Part shown: piece by piece, positions 1 through 6,319 of the stretch
Layout of the letters: each line of letters begins with the position of its first letter
Numbering within the stretch: the stretch's first letter is position 1
Assembly (NCBI GenBank): GCA_027029065.1
Contig: JALVGO010000266.1
Location: forward strand, 1 to 7,377
Source of the DNA: Sulfurovum sp.
GTDB taxonomy: Bacteria; Campylobacterota; Campylobacteria; Campylobacterales; Sulfurovaceae
DNA: 7,377 bases
Direction of reading: 5' to 3'
Translations under genes and position numbers: made by a program
The notes under the pieces: generated by a model
Told to the model about the DNA's origin: nothing
The model's database searches: none
The model's input: the letters and a program-made list of their open reading frames with translations, nothing else

Positions 1-789
1 AACGGTGAGAACCGTCCCATCGGCTCATTCCTCTTTGTGGGACCCACAGGGGTCGGAAAGACGGCACTGGCAACACAGCTTGCGCAGACACTGCATGTGC
101 ATTTTGAGCGACTGGATATGAGTGAGTATATGGAACCGCATACGGTAAGCCGCCTTGTCGGAGCACCTCCGGGGTATGTCGGGTATGAGCAGGGAGGACT
201 TTTGACCGAGATGATCAAGAAACACCCCCATACGGTACTGCTGCTCGATGAGATCGAAAAAGCGCATCCGGATATTATGAATATACTGCTTCAGATCATG
301 GATGGTGCGAAGCTGACAGACAACAACGGTGTCGTTACAGATTTTAAAAATGTGGTGTTGATCATGACCTCCAACCTTGGAACCAAAGAGCCCAATGTGA
401 TGGGATTCAACAAAGACACGTCTGTCAAAACAGACAAAGCGATCAACGCCTTTTTTGCACCGGAGTTCAGAAACCGTCTCAATGCCATTGTAAACTTCAA
501 TCCGCTGGATACCGATGCGCTTATCAAGATCGTTGATCGTGAACTTGAAAAGCTCAATACCCTGCTTGCGGCAAAAGAGATTCGGGTCAAAGTGAGCAAA
601 AAAGCCAAAGCCTATCTCGCACAGGAGGGGTATGACGAGCGTTACGGTGCCCGTCATATCGCCCGTGTGCTTGACGAGAAGATCAAAGAGGCATTGACCG
701 ATGAGATCCTCTTTGGAAAGCTCAAAAAGGGCGGCAGGGTCAAAGTGGGCTTTAAAAACGAAAAACTGACTTTCGACTTTGGAGCATAA
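1..789 (+). CDS. clpA: ATP-dependent Clp protease ATP-binding subunit ClpA, 3' part
   Basis: The 5' end lies outside the window; 262 residues of the second AAA+ domain (D2) and C-terminus are visible. ClpA is a hexameric cytoplasmic unfoldase that threads substrates into ClpP. Seen, numbering from the first codon: Walker A GPTGVGKT at 14-21, pore-loop GYVG at 58-61, Walker B LLLDE at 80-84, sensor 1 TSN at 123-125, arginine-finger region RNR at 157-159 and sensor 2 GAR at 216-218. VMGF at 133-136 sits where ClpA and ClpX carry the IGL/IGF ClpP-docking loop, which ClpB lacks, so this is a ClpP partner rather than the ClpB disaggregase. The phrases NRPIGSFLF and TDNNG also match ClpA closely. 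It ends in TAA at 787-789. The downstream neighbour is aat, also adjacent to clpA in Campylobacter jejuni. ClpS is not visible and could lie upstream. Confidence 0.95.
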   Translation, partial: NGENRPIGSFLFVGPTGVGKTALATQLAQTLHVHFERLDMSEYMEPHTVSRLVGAPPGYVGYEQGGLLTEMIKKHPHTVLLLDEIEKAHPDIMNILLQIMDGAKLTDNNGVVTDFKNVVLIMTSNLGTKEPNVMGFNKDTSVKTDKAINAFFAPEFRNRLNAIVNFNPLDTDALIKIVDRELEKLNTLLAAKEIRVKVSKKAKAYLAQEGYDERYGARHIARVLDEKIKEALTDEILFGKLKKGGRVKVGFKNEKLTFDFGA

Positions 790-800
790 CATGGTTCACC

Positions 801-918
801 CCGTAGGGTGTTGTCCCCCCACAACACTAACATACCAAATGAACGGTATGGTACAACAATTTAAAAGTGATATATTGTTTGCACAAAGAAAGTGTTGTCG
901 GGGGATAAAACCCTACAG
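801..918. repeat. Imperfect inverted-repeat element (MITE-like) between clpA and aat
   Basis: Two 28-base arms, 801-828 and 891-918, are reverse complements with about four mismatches, around a 62-base centre. Within the left arm GTGTTGT (808-814) and ACAACAC (821-827) form their own 7-base stem around six Cs. The centre holds CATACC/GGTATG (831-836 and 845-850) and ACAAT/ATTGT (856-860 and 874-878). The whole piece can therefore fold as one long hairpin or as several small ones. No run of Ts follows any stem, so it is not a classical intrinsic terminator, though it could still end or stabilise the clpA transcript. No target-site duplication is obvious at the ends. It encodes no plausible protein. 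The palindrome is seen directly; calling it a small non-autonomous mobile or repetitive extragenic element is inference. Confidence 0.6.
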
Positions 919-929
919 TATCAATAAAA

Positions 930-946
930 GCATTGCAAAGCAATGC
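930..946. other. Perfect hairpin upstream of aat
   Basis: GCATTGC (930-936) and GCAATGC (940-946) are perfect reverse complements around an AAA loop. No T-run follows, so it is not a standard terminator. It lies between the larger inverted-repeat element and the heptamer repeats, in the presumed leader of aat, and could affect mRNA stability. Its role is unknown. Confidence 0.5.
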
Positions 947-955
947 ATACCAAAA

Positions 956-983
956 CTCTTCACTCTTCACTCTTCACTCTTCA
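956..983 (+). repeat. Four tandem copies of heptamer CTCTTCA
   Basis: Four exact, consecutive copies of CTCTTCA (956-962, 963-969, 970-976, 977-983) end 12 bases before the aat ribosome binding site. A seven-base unit is not a multiple of three, and such short tandem repeats can change copy number by slippage. Here the repeat lies in the untranslated leader of aat, so a change would alter leader length or promoter spacing rather than the protein. Variation is not shown by this single sequence. Confidence 0.85.
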
Positions 984-995
984 CTTACAAACACC

Positions 996-1002
996 AAAGG
1001 AG
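996..1002 (+). promoter_or_regulatory. Ribosome binding site of aat
   Basis: AAAGGAG stands six bases ahead of the ATG at 1009. This site decides the start: an in-frame ATG at 943 would add 22 residues translated from the heptamer repeats and has no comparable site ahead of it. Confidence 0.85.
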
Positions 1003-1008
1003 TTTGTA

Positions 1009-1755
1009 ATGGGCTCCATGTTCGACGAAGACCACTACCTTATTGCACCATTAAGTGACTACTCCTACAATTTTCCAAACCCCCGTTTTGCATCAGATGA
1101 AGGGCTGCTTGCCTATGGCGGGGATCTCTCTGTCAACCGGCTTTTGACTGCATATAGAAACGGTATCTTTCCATGGTATGCCGAGGGGGATCCCATTTTG
1201 TGGTGGTCTCCCGATCCGAGACTGTTGCTCTATCCGGGGGATTTTATTGTACGCAAGTCCTTTCGGCGTGTGTTGCGCAATGCGGGCTTCAGTGTCAAAT
1301 TTGATCACCGTTTTGCCGATGTGATCCGCTACTGTGCAACGGTTCCCAGAGAGGGGCAGAAAGGTTCGTGGATCGTGCCGGAGATGCAGGAGGCGTATAT
1401 ACGGCTGCATGAGGAGGGGTTTGCCCATAGTGTAGAGGTGTACAAAGAGGATGAACTTGTCGGCGGGCTTTACGGCCTGGCGATGGGAAAAGCCTTTTTT
1501 GGCGAGTCTATGTTCTCGCTGGTATCCAACGCTTCCAAAGTTGCGTTCAAGGCACTCAGTGATGTTTTAGCGCAGAGAGGCTATGATTTTATCGACTGTC
1601 AGATGCGTACGGATCATATGGTTGCCCTTGGGGCACAGACTGTACCGCGTGAGCGTTTTTTGGACGAACTGCACGATGCTTTGCAAAAACCGAGCGATCT
1701 GGGAAGCTGGCAGCAATTTCAATGGCAATACAAGGATGAAACAGATGGTAGATAG
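1009..1755 (+). CDS. aat: Leucyl/phenylalanyl-tRNA--protein transferase
   Basis: Cytoplasmic enzyme of 248 residues that moves Leu or Phe from aminoacyl-tRNA onto proteins with an N-terminal Arg or Lys, marking them for ClpS-ClpAP (bacterial N-degron pathway). The sequence matches E. coli Aat along most of its length: GLLAYGGDLS at 32-41, the hallmark GDPILWWSPDPR at 60-71, GSWIVPEMQEAY at 119-130, VGGLYG at 151-156, GESMFS at 165-170 and FIDCQ at 194-198, which contains the Gln equivalent to the catalytic E. coli Gln188. Length is normal for the family. The start at 1009 is set by the AAAGGAG site; a second ATG at 1018 is possible. The gene lies downstream of clpA, its pathway partner, but behind a 219-base structured gap, so it may be transcribed separately. 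Its last 11 bases overlap tal. Confidence 0.96.
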   Translation: MGSMFDEDHYLIAPLSDYSYNFPNPRFASDEGLLAYGGDLSVNRLLTAYRNGIFPWYAEGDPILWWSPDPRLLLYPGDFIVRKSFRRVLRNAGFSVKFDHRFADVIRYCATVPREGQKGSWIVPEMQEAYIRLHEEGFAHSVEVYKEDELVGGLYGLAMGKAFFGESMFSLVSNASKVAFKALSDVLAQRGYDFIDCQMRTDHMVALGAQTVPRERFLDELHDALQKPSDLGSWQQFQWQYKDETDGR

Positions 1756-2728
1756 AGAGATAGGCTTTTCGCTGTGGCTTGATTTTGTGGAGCGAGATTA
1801 TCTTCAAAATGAATTTGGGAAACTGATTGAAGCGGGAACCATTAACGGTGCCACCTCCAATCCGGCGATCTTTGCCTCGGCGATCACCACCTCACCGGCG
1901 TACAAGGCGCAGCTTGAAGCGCTGGAGGGCAAAAGCCCGAAAGAGAAGTATGAAGCCCTTGCGATAGAAGACATCAAAACGGCTGCACAGGCACTCAGAC
2001 CGCTTTACGATGAAGATAATGACGGCTACATCTCCATTGAAGTTGACCCGTTTCTCTCGAACGATACACAGGGTACGATAGAGGAGGGGAAACGCCTCTT
2101 TGATGCCATCGGTGAGCCCAATGTGATGATAAAAGTGCCTGCGACCAATGCCGGATATGATGCGATGACGGCGCTGCTTGCTGAAGGCATCTCTGTCAAT
2201 GCGACACTGATATTCTCCCCGACACAGGCACAGTGGTGTGTCAAGGCGATGGAGAAGGGGATGGAACAGACCGAAGCGAAGGTGGACGGAGTGATCTCTG
2301 TCTTTGTCAGCCGTTTTGACCGTATGCTTGATAGTGAGCTTGCGCAGGAGGGGATCGATACAGGATTGACCGGTATTTACAATGCAGCCAAGATATACAA
2401 CATGATCGAAAAGCACGGCAACGGACATATCCGAACACTTTTTGCCAGTACAGGGGTTAAGGGGGATGATCTTCCCCCATACTACTATATGCGGGAGCTG
2501 CTTGCACCCCATTCGGTCAATACCGCACCGCTGGCAACCATAGAGTCCTGGCAAAAAGTGAAGCCGACCCCACCGAAACTGCCAATGGATGATGCGGTGA
2601 TCAACGGCTACTTTACCCGCCTGAAAGACAGCGGTTTTGATATGGATGAAGTTTATGATACACTTCTAAAAGAAGGATTGGAAGCATTTGAAAAAGCATT
2701 TGACGGGATGCTTGAAAAACTGACCTAA
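1745..2728 (+). CDS. tal: Transaldolase
   Basis: Non-oxidative pentose phosphate enzyme, cytoplasmic, moving a three-carbon dihydroxyacetone unit between sugar phosphates (sedoheptulose-7-phosphate plus glyceraldehyde-3-phosphate to erythrose-4-phosphate plus fructose-6-phosphate). The protein has 327 residues, a usual length. Seen: INGATSNPAIF at 33-43, ISIEVDP at 96-102, the Schiff-base lysine K130 in NVMIKVPAT, NATLIF at 152-157, SVFVSRFDR at 185-193 and STGVKGDDLP at 235-244, all very close to the Campylobacter transaldolase. I chose ATG 1745 because AAGGA at 1732-1736 lies eight bases ahead; an in-frame ATG at 1736 falls inside that site and leaves no spacing. The reading frame stays open upstream to 1583, but that stretch is aat read in another frame. 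The 11-base overlap with aat suggests coupled translation. Confidence 0.96.
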   Translation: MVDREIGFSLWLDFVERDYLQNEFGKLIEAGTINGATSNPAIFASAITTSPAYKAQLEALEGKSPKEKYEALAIEDIKTAAQALRPLYDEDNDGYISIEVDPFLSNDTQGTIEEGKRLFDAIGEPNVMIKVPATNAGYDAMTALLAEGISVNATLIFSPTQAQWCVKAMEKGMEQTEAKVDGVISVFVSRFDRMLDSELAQEGIDTGLTGIYNAAKIYNMIEKHGNGHIRTLFASTGVKGDDLPPYYYMRELLAPHSVNTAPLATIESWQKVKPTPPKLPMDDAVINGYFTRLKDSGFDMDEVYDTLLKEGLEAFEKAFDGMLEKLT

Positions 2729-2743
2729 GAAGGGGAAGAGAAT

Positions 2744-3883
2744 ATGGAAGAGAAACTGAAACTGTACCTGCGTACCATGATCAGTAACCAGGGAAGTGAC
2801 CTTCACCTGAAGTCTGCATCACAGGTGCGTGTACGGATACACGGTGTATTGAAACTGCTGGGAAAAGAGACCTTGAGTGCCCAACAGATGGAAGAGCTTG
2901 CTAGGGAGATTACGACAGAAGATCAGTATGAGAAGCTGAAAACAGACAGAAATCTCGACTTCTCCTATGCCATTGGAAGTGAACACCGTTTCAGGGTCAA
3001 CTTCTTCTACCAGATGGACGGATTGAGTGCAGTATTTAGGATTATTCCTGTCGAGATACTCAGTATCGAACAGCTTGGACTGCCTCCTGTTGTCAATGAT
3101 TTTGCCAATATCCAAAGAGGGCTTGTGTTGGTGACCGGGGTAACCGGATCGGGTAAATCAACAACACTTGCAGCTATTTTGGACAAGATCAACAGAGAAC
3201 AGAAAAAACATATTATCACCGTTGAAGATCCGATCGAATTTGTCCACAAAGACCGCGGATGTCTGATCAATCAGCGTAGCATAGGACAGGATGCCCACTC
3301 TTTCTCAGATGCGCTGCGTGCGGCACTGAGGGAAGACCCCGATATTATCCTGGTCGGTGAGATGAGGGATCTGGAGACCATCGATATCGCGATGCATGCC
3401 GCCAACACAGGTCACCTTGTATTTTCGACACTGCACACGCTCGATGCCAAAGAGACCATAGACCGTATTGTCGGGATGTTTCCCAATGACGAACAGAACC
3501 GTATTCGGATGTCACTTGCCTCAGTACTGGAAGGGGTACTCTCCCAGAGGCTTATCCCTACCGTCAAAGGCGGAAGGGTCGCTGCCATTGAGATTTTGAA
3601 AAAGACAGCACGTATCGAGCAGCTTATTGCAGAAAACCGCGACAGCGAAATACCCGATGCCCTGTTTGACGGGAAGGAGATCTATGGTACCCAGACGTTT
3701 GACCAGGCGCTGCTTGACATCTTCAGACGTGGAGAGATCAGTGAAAAAACAGCACTTGAGTATGCGACTAACCCGGCTGATATGAAGTTGAAAATGCAAG
3801 GGGTCGGTAAAGGTGCGATCGTTGATGAAGATGCTCTGAACCAAGAACTGGATGTCTTCGACTTTAAGGATGAGGAGGGTTAA
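2744..3883 (+). CDS. pilT: Type IV pilus retraction ATPase PilT
   Basis: Hexameric cytoplasmic motor of the PilT/GspE secretion ATPase family that depolymerises type IV pili for twitching, adhesion or DNA uptake. In the 379 residues: N-terminal PAS-like region with GSDLHLK at 17-23, Walker A GVTGSGKST at 132-140, Asp box ITVEDPIEF at 158-166, Walker B with DPDIILVGEMRD at 198-209 (E206) and His box TGHLVFSTLHT at 222-232. TARIEQLIAE at 288-297 takes the place of the AIRNLIRE motif important for retraction and is clearly diverged from it. GTQTFDQALLD at 315-325 is typical of PilT. An acidic tail of about 30 residues makes it somewhat longer than the common size of about 345. GGGG at 2732-2735 lies eight bases before the ATG. 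The gene starts 15 bases after tal, so it probably shares that transcript. No other pilus gene is visible. A PilU-type paralogue is the main alternative. Confidence 0.92.
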   Translation: MEEKLKLYLRTMISNQGSDLHLKSASQVRVRIHGVLKLLGKETLSAQQMEELAREITTEDQYEKLKTDRNLDFSYAIGSEHRFRVNFFYQMDGLSAVFRIIPVEILSIEQLGLPPVVNDFANIQRGLVLVTGVTGSGKSTTLAAILDKINREQKKHIITVEDPIEFVHKDRGCLINQRSIGQDAHSFSDALRAALREDPDIILVGEMRDLETIDIAMHAANTGHLVFSTLHTLDAKETIDRIVGMFPNDEQNRIRMSLASVLEGVLSQRLIPTVKGGRVAAIEILKKTARIEQLIAENRDSEIPDALFDGKEIYGTQTFDQALLDIFRRGEISEKTALEYATNPADMKLKMQGVGKGAIVDEDALNQELDVFDFKDEEG

Positions 3884-3915
3884 ACAAACCTGAACTGCTT
3901 CAGGTTTGTACCGAC
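3875..3915. repeat. 41-base direct repeat, copy 1, with internal palindrome
   Basis: Matches 3955-3995 with a single difference (G at 3892, A at 3972), exactly 80 bases apart. The first nine bases are the end of pilT, including its TAA stop. Inside, ACAAACCTGAA (3884-3894) and TTCAGGTTTGT (3899-3909) form a perfect 11-base stem with loop CTGC. The stem is followed by ACCGAC rather than Ts, so it is at best a non-classical terminator for the aat-tal-pilT transcript. Confidence 0.9.
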
Positions 3916-3954
3916 GAAACCATAGCGGTGGAGCGAAGCGACCCGTGAAGGCAA

Positions 3955-3995
3955 GAGGGTTAAACAAACCTAAACTGCTTCAGGTTTGTACCGAC
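3955..3995. repeat. 41-base direct repeat, copy 2
   Basis: Second copy of the unit at 3875-3915. Its stem (3964-3974 with 3979-3989) has one mismatch, caused by A at 3972. The 39 bases between the copies (3916-3954) contain no recognisable gene. This copy ends 29 bases before the -10 box of rplY. A tandem or segmental duplication of an 80-base unit, or two insertions of a repetitive extragenic palindrome, would both explain the arrangement. Confidence 0.9.
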
Positions 3996-4024
3996 TCCTT
4001 CAACTCCTCTTAAAATTATTTCGA

Positions 4025-4030
4025 TATAAT
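4025..4030 (+). promoter_or_regulatory. Sigma-70 -10 box for the rplY operon
   Basis: A perfect TATAAT sits 31 bases ahead of the rplY start codon, preceded by an A/T-rich stretch (4010-4021). No good -35 hexamer is present at the usual distance, which is normal for Campylobacterota housekeeping promoters. Transcription would start near 4037, giving a leader of roughly 24 bases with AAGGA at 4050-4054, six bases before ATG 4061. Confidence 0.7.
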
Positions 4031-4060
4031 CCGTTCCTATTTTCAATTCAAGGATAAAAA

Positions 4061-4597
4061 ATGTTAGAAGGTATCGTTAGAGAGAGTATCGGAAAGACGA
4101 CTGCAAAGAAGCTTAGAAGAGATGGTTATCTAACTGCAAACCTTTATGCCAAAGGCGTAGAGAACATTCAGGCGGCGTTTAAGCGCGGTGAGTTTGTAAG
4201 AGCGGTAAGAGCCAAAGAGAACCTTGCATTCCCGGTAAAAGTAGGAGACAAAGAGCTGAATGTTGTCATTCAGGAGTATCAACTGCATCCGGTACACGGA
4301 GAAGTGGTACATGTTGACCTCAGAATTGCCGTTCCAGGTCAGGTAACTGACTATCTTGTTCCTGTCGTCACACACGGTACACCGGTTGGTCTGAAGAACA
4401 AAGGTGTACTTGTTATGTCAAAAAGAAGACTGAAAGTAAGAGGGGCAATCGAAAATATGCCTGCAAAATTTGACCTGAATGTTGAACCTCTCAACAGAGA
4501 TGATTCTATTCTTGTCAGAGATGTAGAGGTACCAGAGGGGTGCCGTCTGATGGACAGACCGGATGTTGCAATCTGTGGTGTAATCAAGTCCAAATAA
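4061..4597 (+). CDS. rplY: 50S ribosomal protein L25 (general stress protein Ctc family)
   Basis: L25 binds 5S rRNA in the large ribosomal subunit. This is the long, two-domain Ctc form of 178 residues: an N-terminal 5S-rRNA-binding beta domain (about 1-92, with the opening LEGIVRESIGK, LYAKG at 28-32, QEYQLHPVHGEVVHVDL at 71-87) and a C-terminal TL5/Ctc domain (about 95-178, with GTPVGLKNKGVL at 106-117). The start is firm because ATG 4061 has AAGGA six bases upstream and a TATAAT promoter just before that. It is the first gene of an rplY-pth-permease cluster also found in Campylobacter jejuni. Pth begins 13 bases after the stop. Confidence 0.95.
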   Translation: MLEGIVRESIGKTTAKKLRRDGYLTANLYAKGVENIQAAFKRGEFVRAVRAKENLAFPVKVGDKELNVVIQEYQLHPVHGEVVHVDLRIAVPGQVTDYLVPVVTHGTPVGLKNKGVLVMSKRRLKVRGAIENMPAKFDLNVEPLNRDDSILVRDVEVPEGCRLMDRPDVAICGVIKSK

Positions 4598-4610
4598 TGA
4601 AAGTATTGTC

Positions 4611-5183
4611 GTGACACTCTTCGTAGGTCTGGGAAATCCGGGATCACAATACGAAGAGACACGGCATAATATCGGCTTCAAGGTCATTGACGCACTTGTC
4701 AAGGAGCATGGAGCCAGAGATATCTCAAAATCCGCATTTTACGGTGCACTTTACCGTACCGCTTCCACCCTTTTTTTAAAACCGACCACTTTTATGAACC
4801 TTTCGGGGAAGAGTGTTTTGCCAGTCAAACAGTTCTTCAAGATCGAGATGGATGATATTATCGTGATCCATGATGATATCGATCTGCCTTTTGGTGCGGT
4901 TCGTTTTAAAAGAGGGGGCGGTCACGGCGGTCACAATGGACTGAAGTCTATTGACAGTATGATCGGGAAAGAGTATCTGCGTATCCGTATCGGGGTAGGG
5001 AAACCTGAACGCAAGTCACAGGTTGCAGACTATGTACTGCATCCGTTTTCTGCTGAAGAGACGATGTATCTTGACCGCCTTGTCAGTCACGTGCTCAAAG
5101 CGGCAAATGCTCTGATGCACCATGAACTCGATGAGGTGAAATCCCGCTTTTCACTGAAGTCTGTCGAGGGGTTGACGGTATGA
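4611..5183 (+). CDS. pth: Peptidyl-tRNA hydrolase
   Basis: Essential cytoplasmic enzyme that cleaves peptidyl-tRNA released from stalled ribosomes, recycling tRNA. The 190-residue protein has all the bacterial Pth1 landmarks: GLGNPG at 6-11 (N9), the catalytic histidine H19 in ETRHNIGF, KPTTFMNLSG at 57-66 (N63), HDDIDLPFG at 87-95 (D88) and GGHGGHNGLKS at 103-113 (N109). These correspond to E. coli N10, H20, N68, D93 and N114. The start is GTG at 4611: a stop at 4599-4601 closes the frame just upstream and no ATG fits the conserved N-terminus. Only a weak purine stretch (GAAAG, 4599-4603) precedes it, so translation probably depends on coupling to rplY. Its TGA overlaps the next ATG by four bases (ATGA). 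Confidence 0.96.
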   Translation: MTLFVGLGNPGSQYEETRHNIGFKVIDALVKEHGARDISKSAFYGALYRTASTLFLKPTTFMNLSGKSVLPVKQFFKIEMDDIIVIHDDIDLPFGAVRFKRGGGHGGHNGLKSIDSMIGKEYLRIRIGVGKPERKSQVADYVLHPFSAEETMYLDRLVSHVLKAANALMHHELDEVKSRFSLKSVEGLTV

Positions 5184-6265
5184 ATATATTTAATCCTCCC
5201 CTCTATTTCCGGTATCTTGGCAAACTCTATCTGAAAAATCTGCTATGGATACTTCTGGGGCTTTCGCTTGCATTTGCGGCGATAGACTATTTTCAGCATA
5301 TTCAGGAGCTTCAGGTTTCATGGAACTATAAAATCCTTTATATCTTTTATATGTGGGAGCAGGCACTGGGTATGCTCTATCCGCTTGCGATCATTTTTGC
5401 CCTGATCATGACAAAACTTGCTTTGGTCAAACAAAATACCATGGGCAGTTTTCATGCTTTTGGCTATACAAAGAGACGGCTTGTTGTACCGATGTTCCTG
5501 TTCGCACTGCTGACATACCTTGTTTTTCTCGGACTCAATACAACGGAGTTTGCCTATGCCAAGGACAAAGGAAAAGCACTGCTTAAAAATGAGATCGGTG
5601 CCTACAATGTCAACGATATTTTTTTCAAATACCATGATACTTTTGTCTATATGAAAAAGCTCGATCCGGTACACAAAAGACTTGAAGAGGTAACGATCTT
5701 CAAGGTCAAAGACAACAAGGTTCTCTATACGATACATGCCCCCTATGCGGTTTTTGACGGTACGCAGTGGGATGCACATGATGCAACACTGAAAACACAC
5801 CGCTACAACCGCTACGGCTACCTTGTGCGGTATGATGTGGAACACAAAGAGACCATCCAGACCCTTCAGGGGTACAAACCGAAGATCATTGAATCACTCT
5901 ATGAGGGAAATGCACTGAACCTGATCGATGCCTACCATACATGGCGGCTGCTTGAAAACCAGCATCTCAACTCGGACAAAATACGATCGGCATTTTATGA
6001 GAAAGCGGTAGTGCCGCTTTTCTCACTGGCAATGCTGCTGATTCTCTTTTTTAAACTTCCGTTCCATGCAAGAATGATGAAAATGGGATTTGTCATTGCA
6101 TCGGCACTGGGAGCGACATTTGTGATATGGGGTCTGCTTTTCGGTCTTGGACAGATCGGAGCCAACGGCGTAATCATACCTGAACTGACAGCACTGCTGC
6201 CGGTCATGCTGCTGTGGAGCTATGCACTTTACCTCTTTTTTACAGATGAACGCAGTATTGCCTGA
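5180..6265 (+). CDS. LptF/LptG (YjgP/YjgQ) family permease of LPS export
   Basis: Inner-membrane protein of 361 residues. The family forms the transmembrane part of the LptB2FG transporter that extracts lipopolysaccharide from the inner membrane and passes it to the periplasmic Lpt bridge. The architecture fits: hydrophobic segments at about 20-38, 56-78 and 100-120, a hydrophilic periplasmic beta-jellyroll region at about 121-270, then segments at about 275-292, 302-324 and 333-354. Early IDYFQHIQEL slightly favours LptG over LptF, but I cannot separate them with certainty and so leave the symbol empty. Start ATG overlaps the pth stop (ATGA), indicating translational coupling. In C. jejuni an equivalent membrane protein gene also follows pth. 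It is the last host gene here; mobile DNA starts within about 20 bases of its stop. Confidence 0.85.
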   Translation: MNIFNPPLYFRYLGKLYLKNLLWILLGLSLAFAAIDYFQHIQELQVSWNYKILYIFYMWEQALGMLYPLAIIFALIMTKLALVKQNTMGSFHAFGYTKRRLVVPMFLFALLTYLVFLGLNTTEFAYAKDKGKALLKNEIGAYNVNDIFFKYHDTFVYMKKLDPVHKRLEEVTIFKVKDNKVLYTIHAPYAVFDGTQWDAHDATLKTHRYNRYGYLVRYDVEHKETIQTLQGYKPKIIESLYEGNALNLIDAYHTWRLLENQHLNSDKIRSAFYEKAVVPLFSLAMLLILFFKLPFHARMMKMGFVIASALGATFVIWGLLFGLGQIGANGVIIPELTALLPVMLLWSYALYLFFTDERSIA

Positions 6266-6319
6266 TCTGTCTAAATAGTCATTCCTGAAAAACCCAAACA
6301 CCTCCCAAAAACAGGCACT

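Noticed and set aside
25..792. Long - strand reading frame opposite clpA
   Set aside because: It mirrors the clpA coding frame, has no family resemblance and no promoter or ribosome binding site; clpA is unmistakable on the + strand.
943..1008. N-terminal extension of aat from ATG 943
   Set aside because: It would translate the heptamer repeats into a low-complexity leader, has no ribosome binding site, and the ATG at 1009 has an ideal AAAGGAG six bases ahead.
779..1009. Small + strand reading frame across the clpA-aat gap (76 codons)
   Set aside because: It runs through the palindromic element and heptamer repeats, begins inside clpA, has no ribosome binding site, and resembles no family.
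1583..1744. Extended tal start at 1583
   Set aside because: The 54 extra codons are aat read in another frame; the transaldolase N-terminus aligns from about 1745, where a ribosome binding site is present.
3884..3909. Intrinsic terminator after pilT
   Set aside because: The stem is strong but is followed by ACCGAC with no T-run on the + strand, and only a short TTT on the other strand, so a classical terminator cannot be claimed.
3521..3967. - strand frame across the pilT end and the direct repeats
   Set aside because: It lies mostly opposite pilT. Its N-terminal part comes from the repeat unit, whose 80-base period is not a multiple of three, so coding is unlikely.
3875..3995. CRISPR array from the two 41-base repeats
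   Set aside because: Only two copies, one spacer of 39 bases, an 11-base palindromic stem, overlap with the pilT stop codon and no cas genes. A repetitive extragenic palindrome or duplication fits better.
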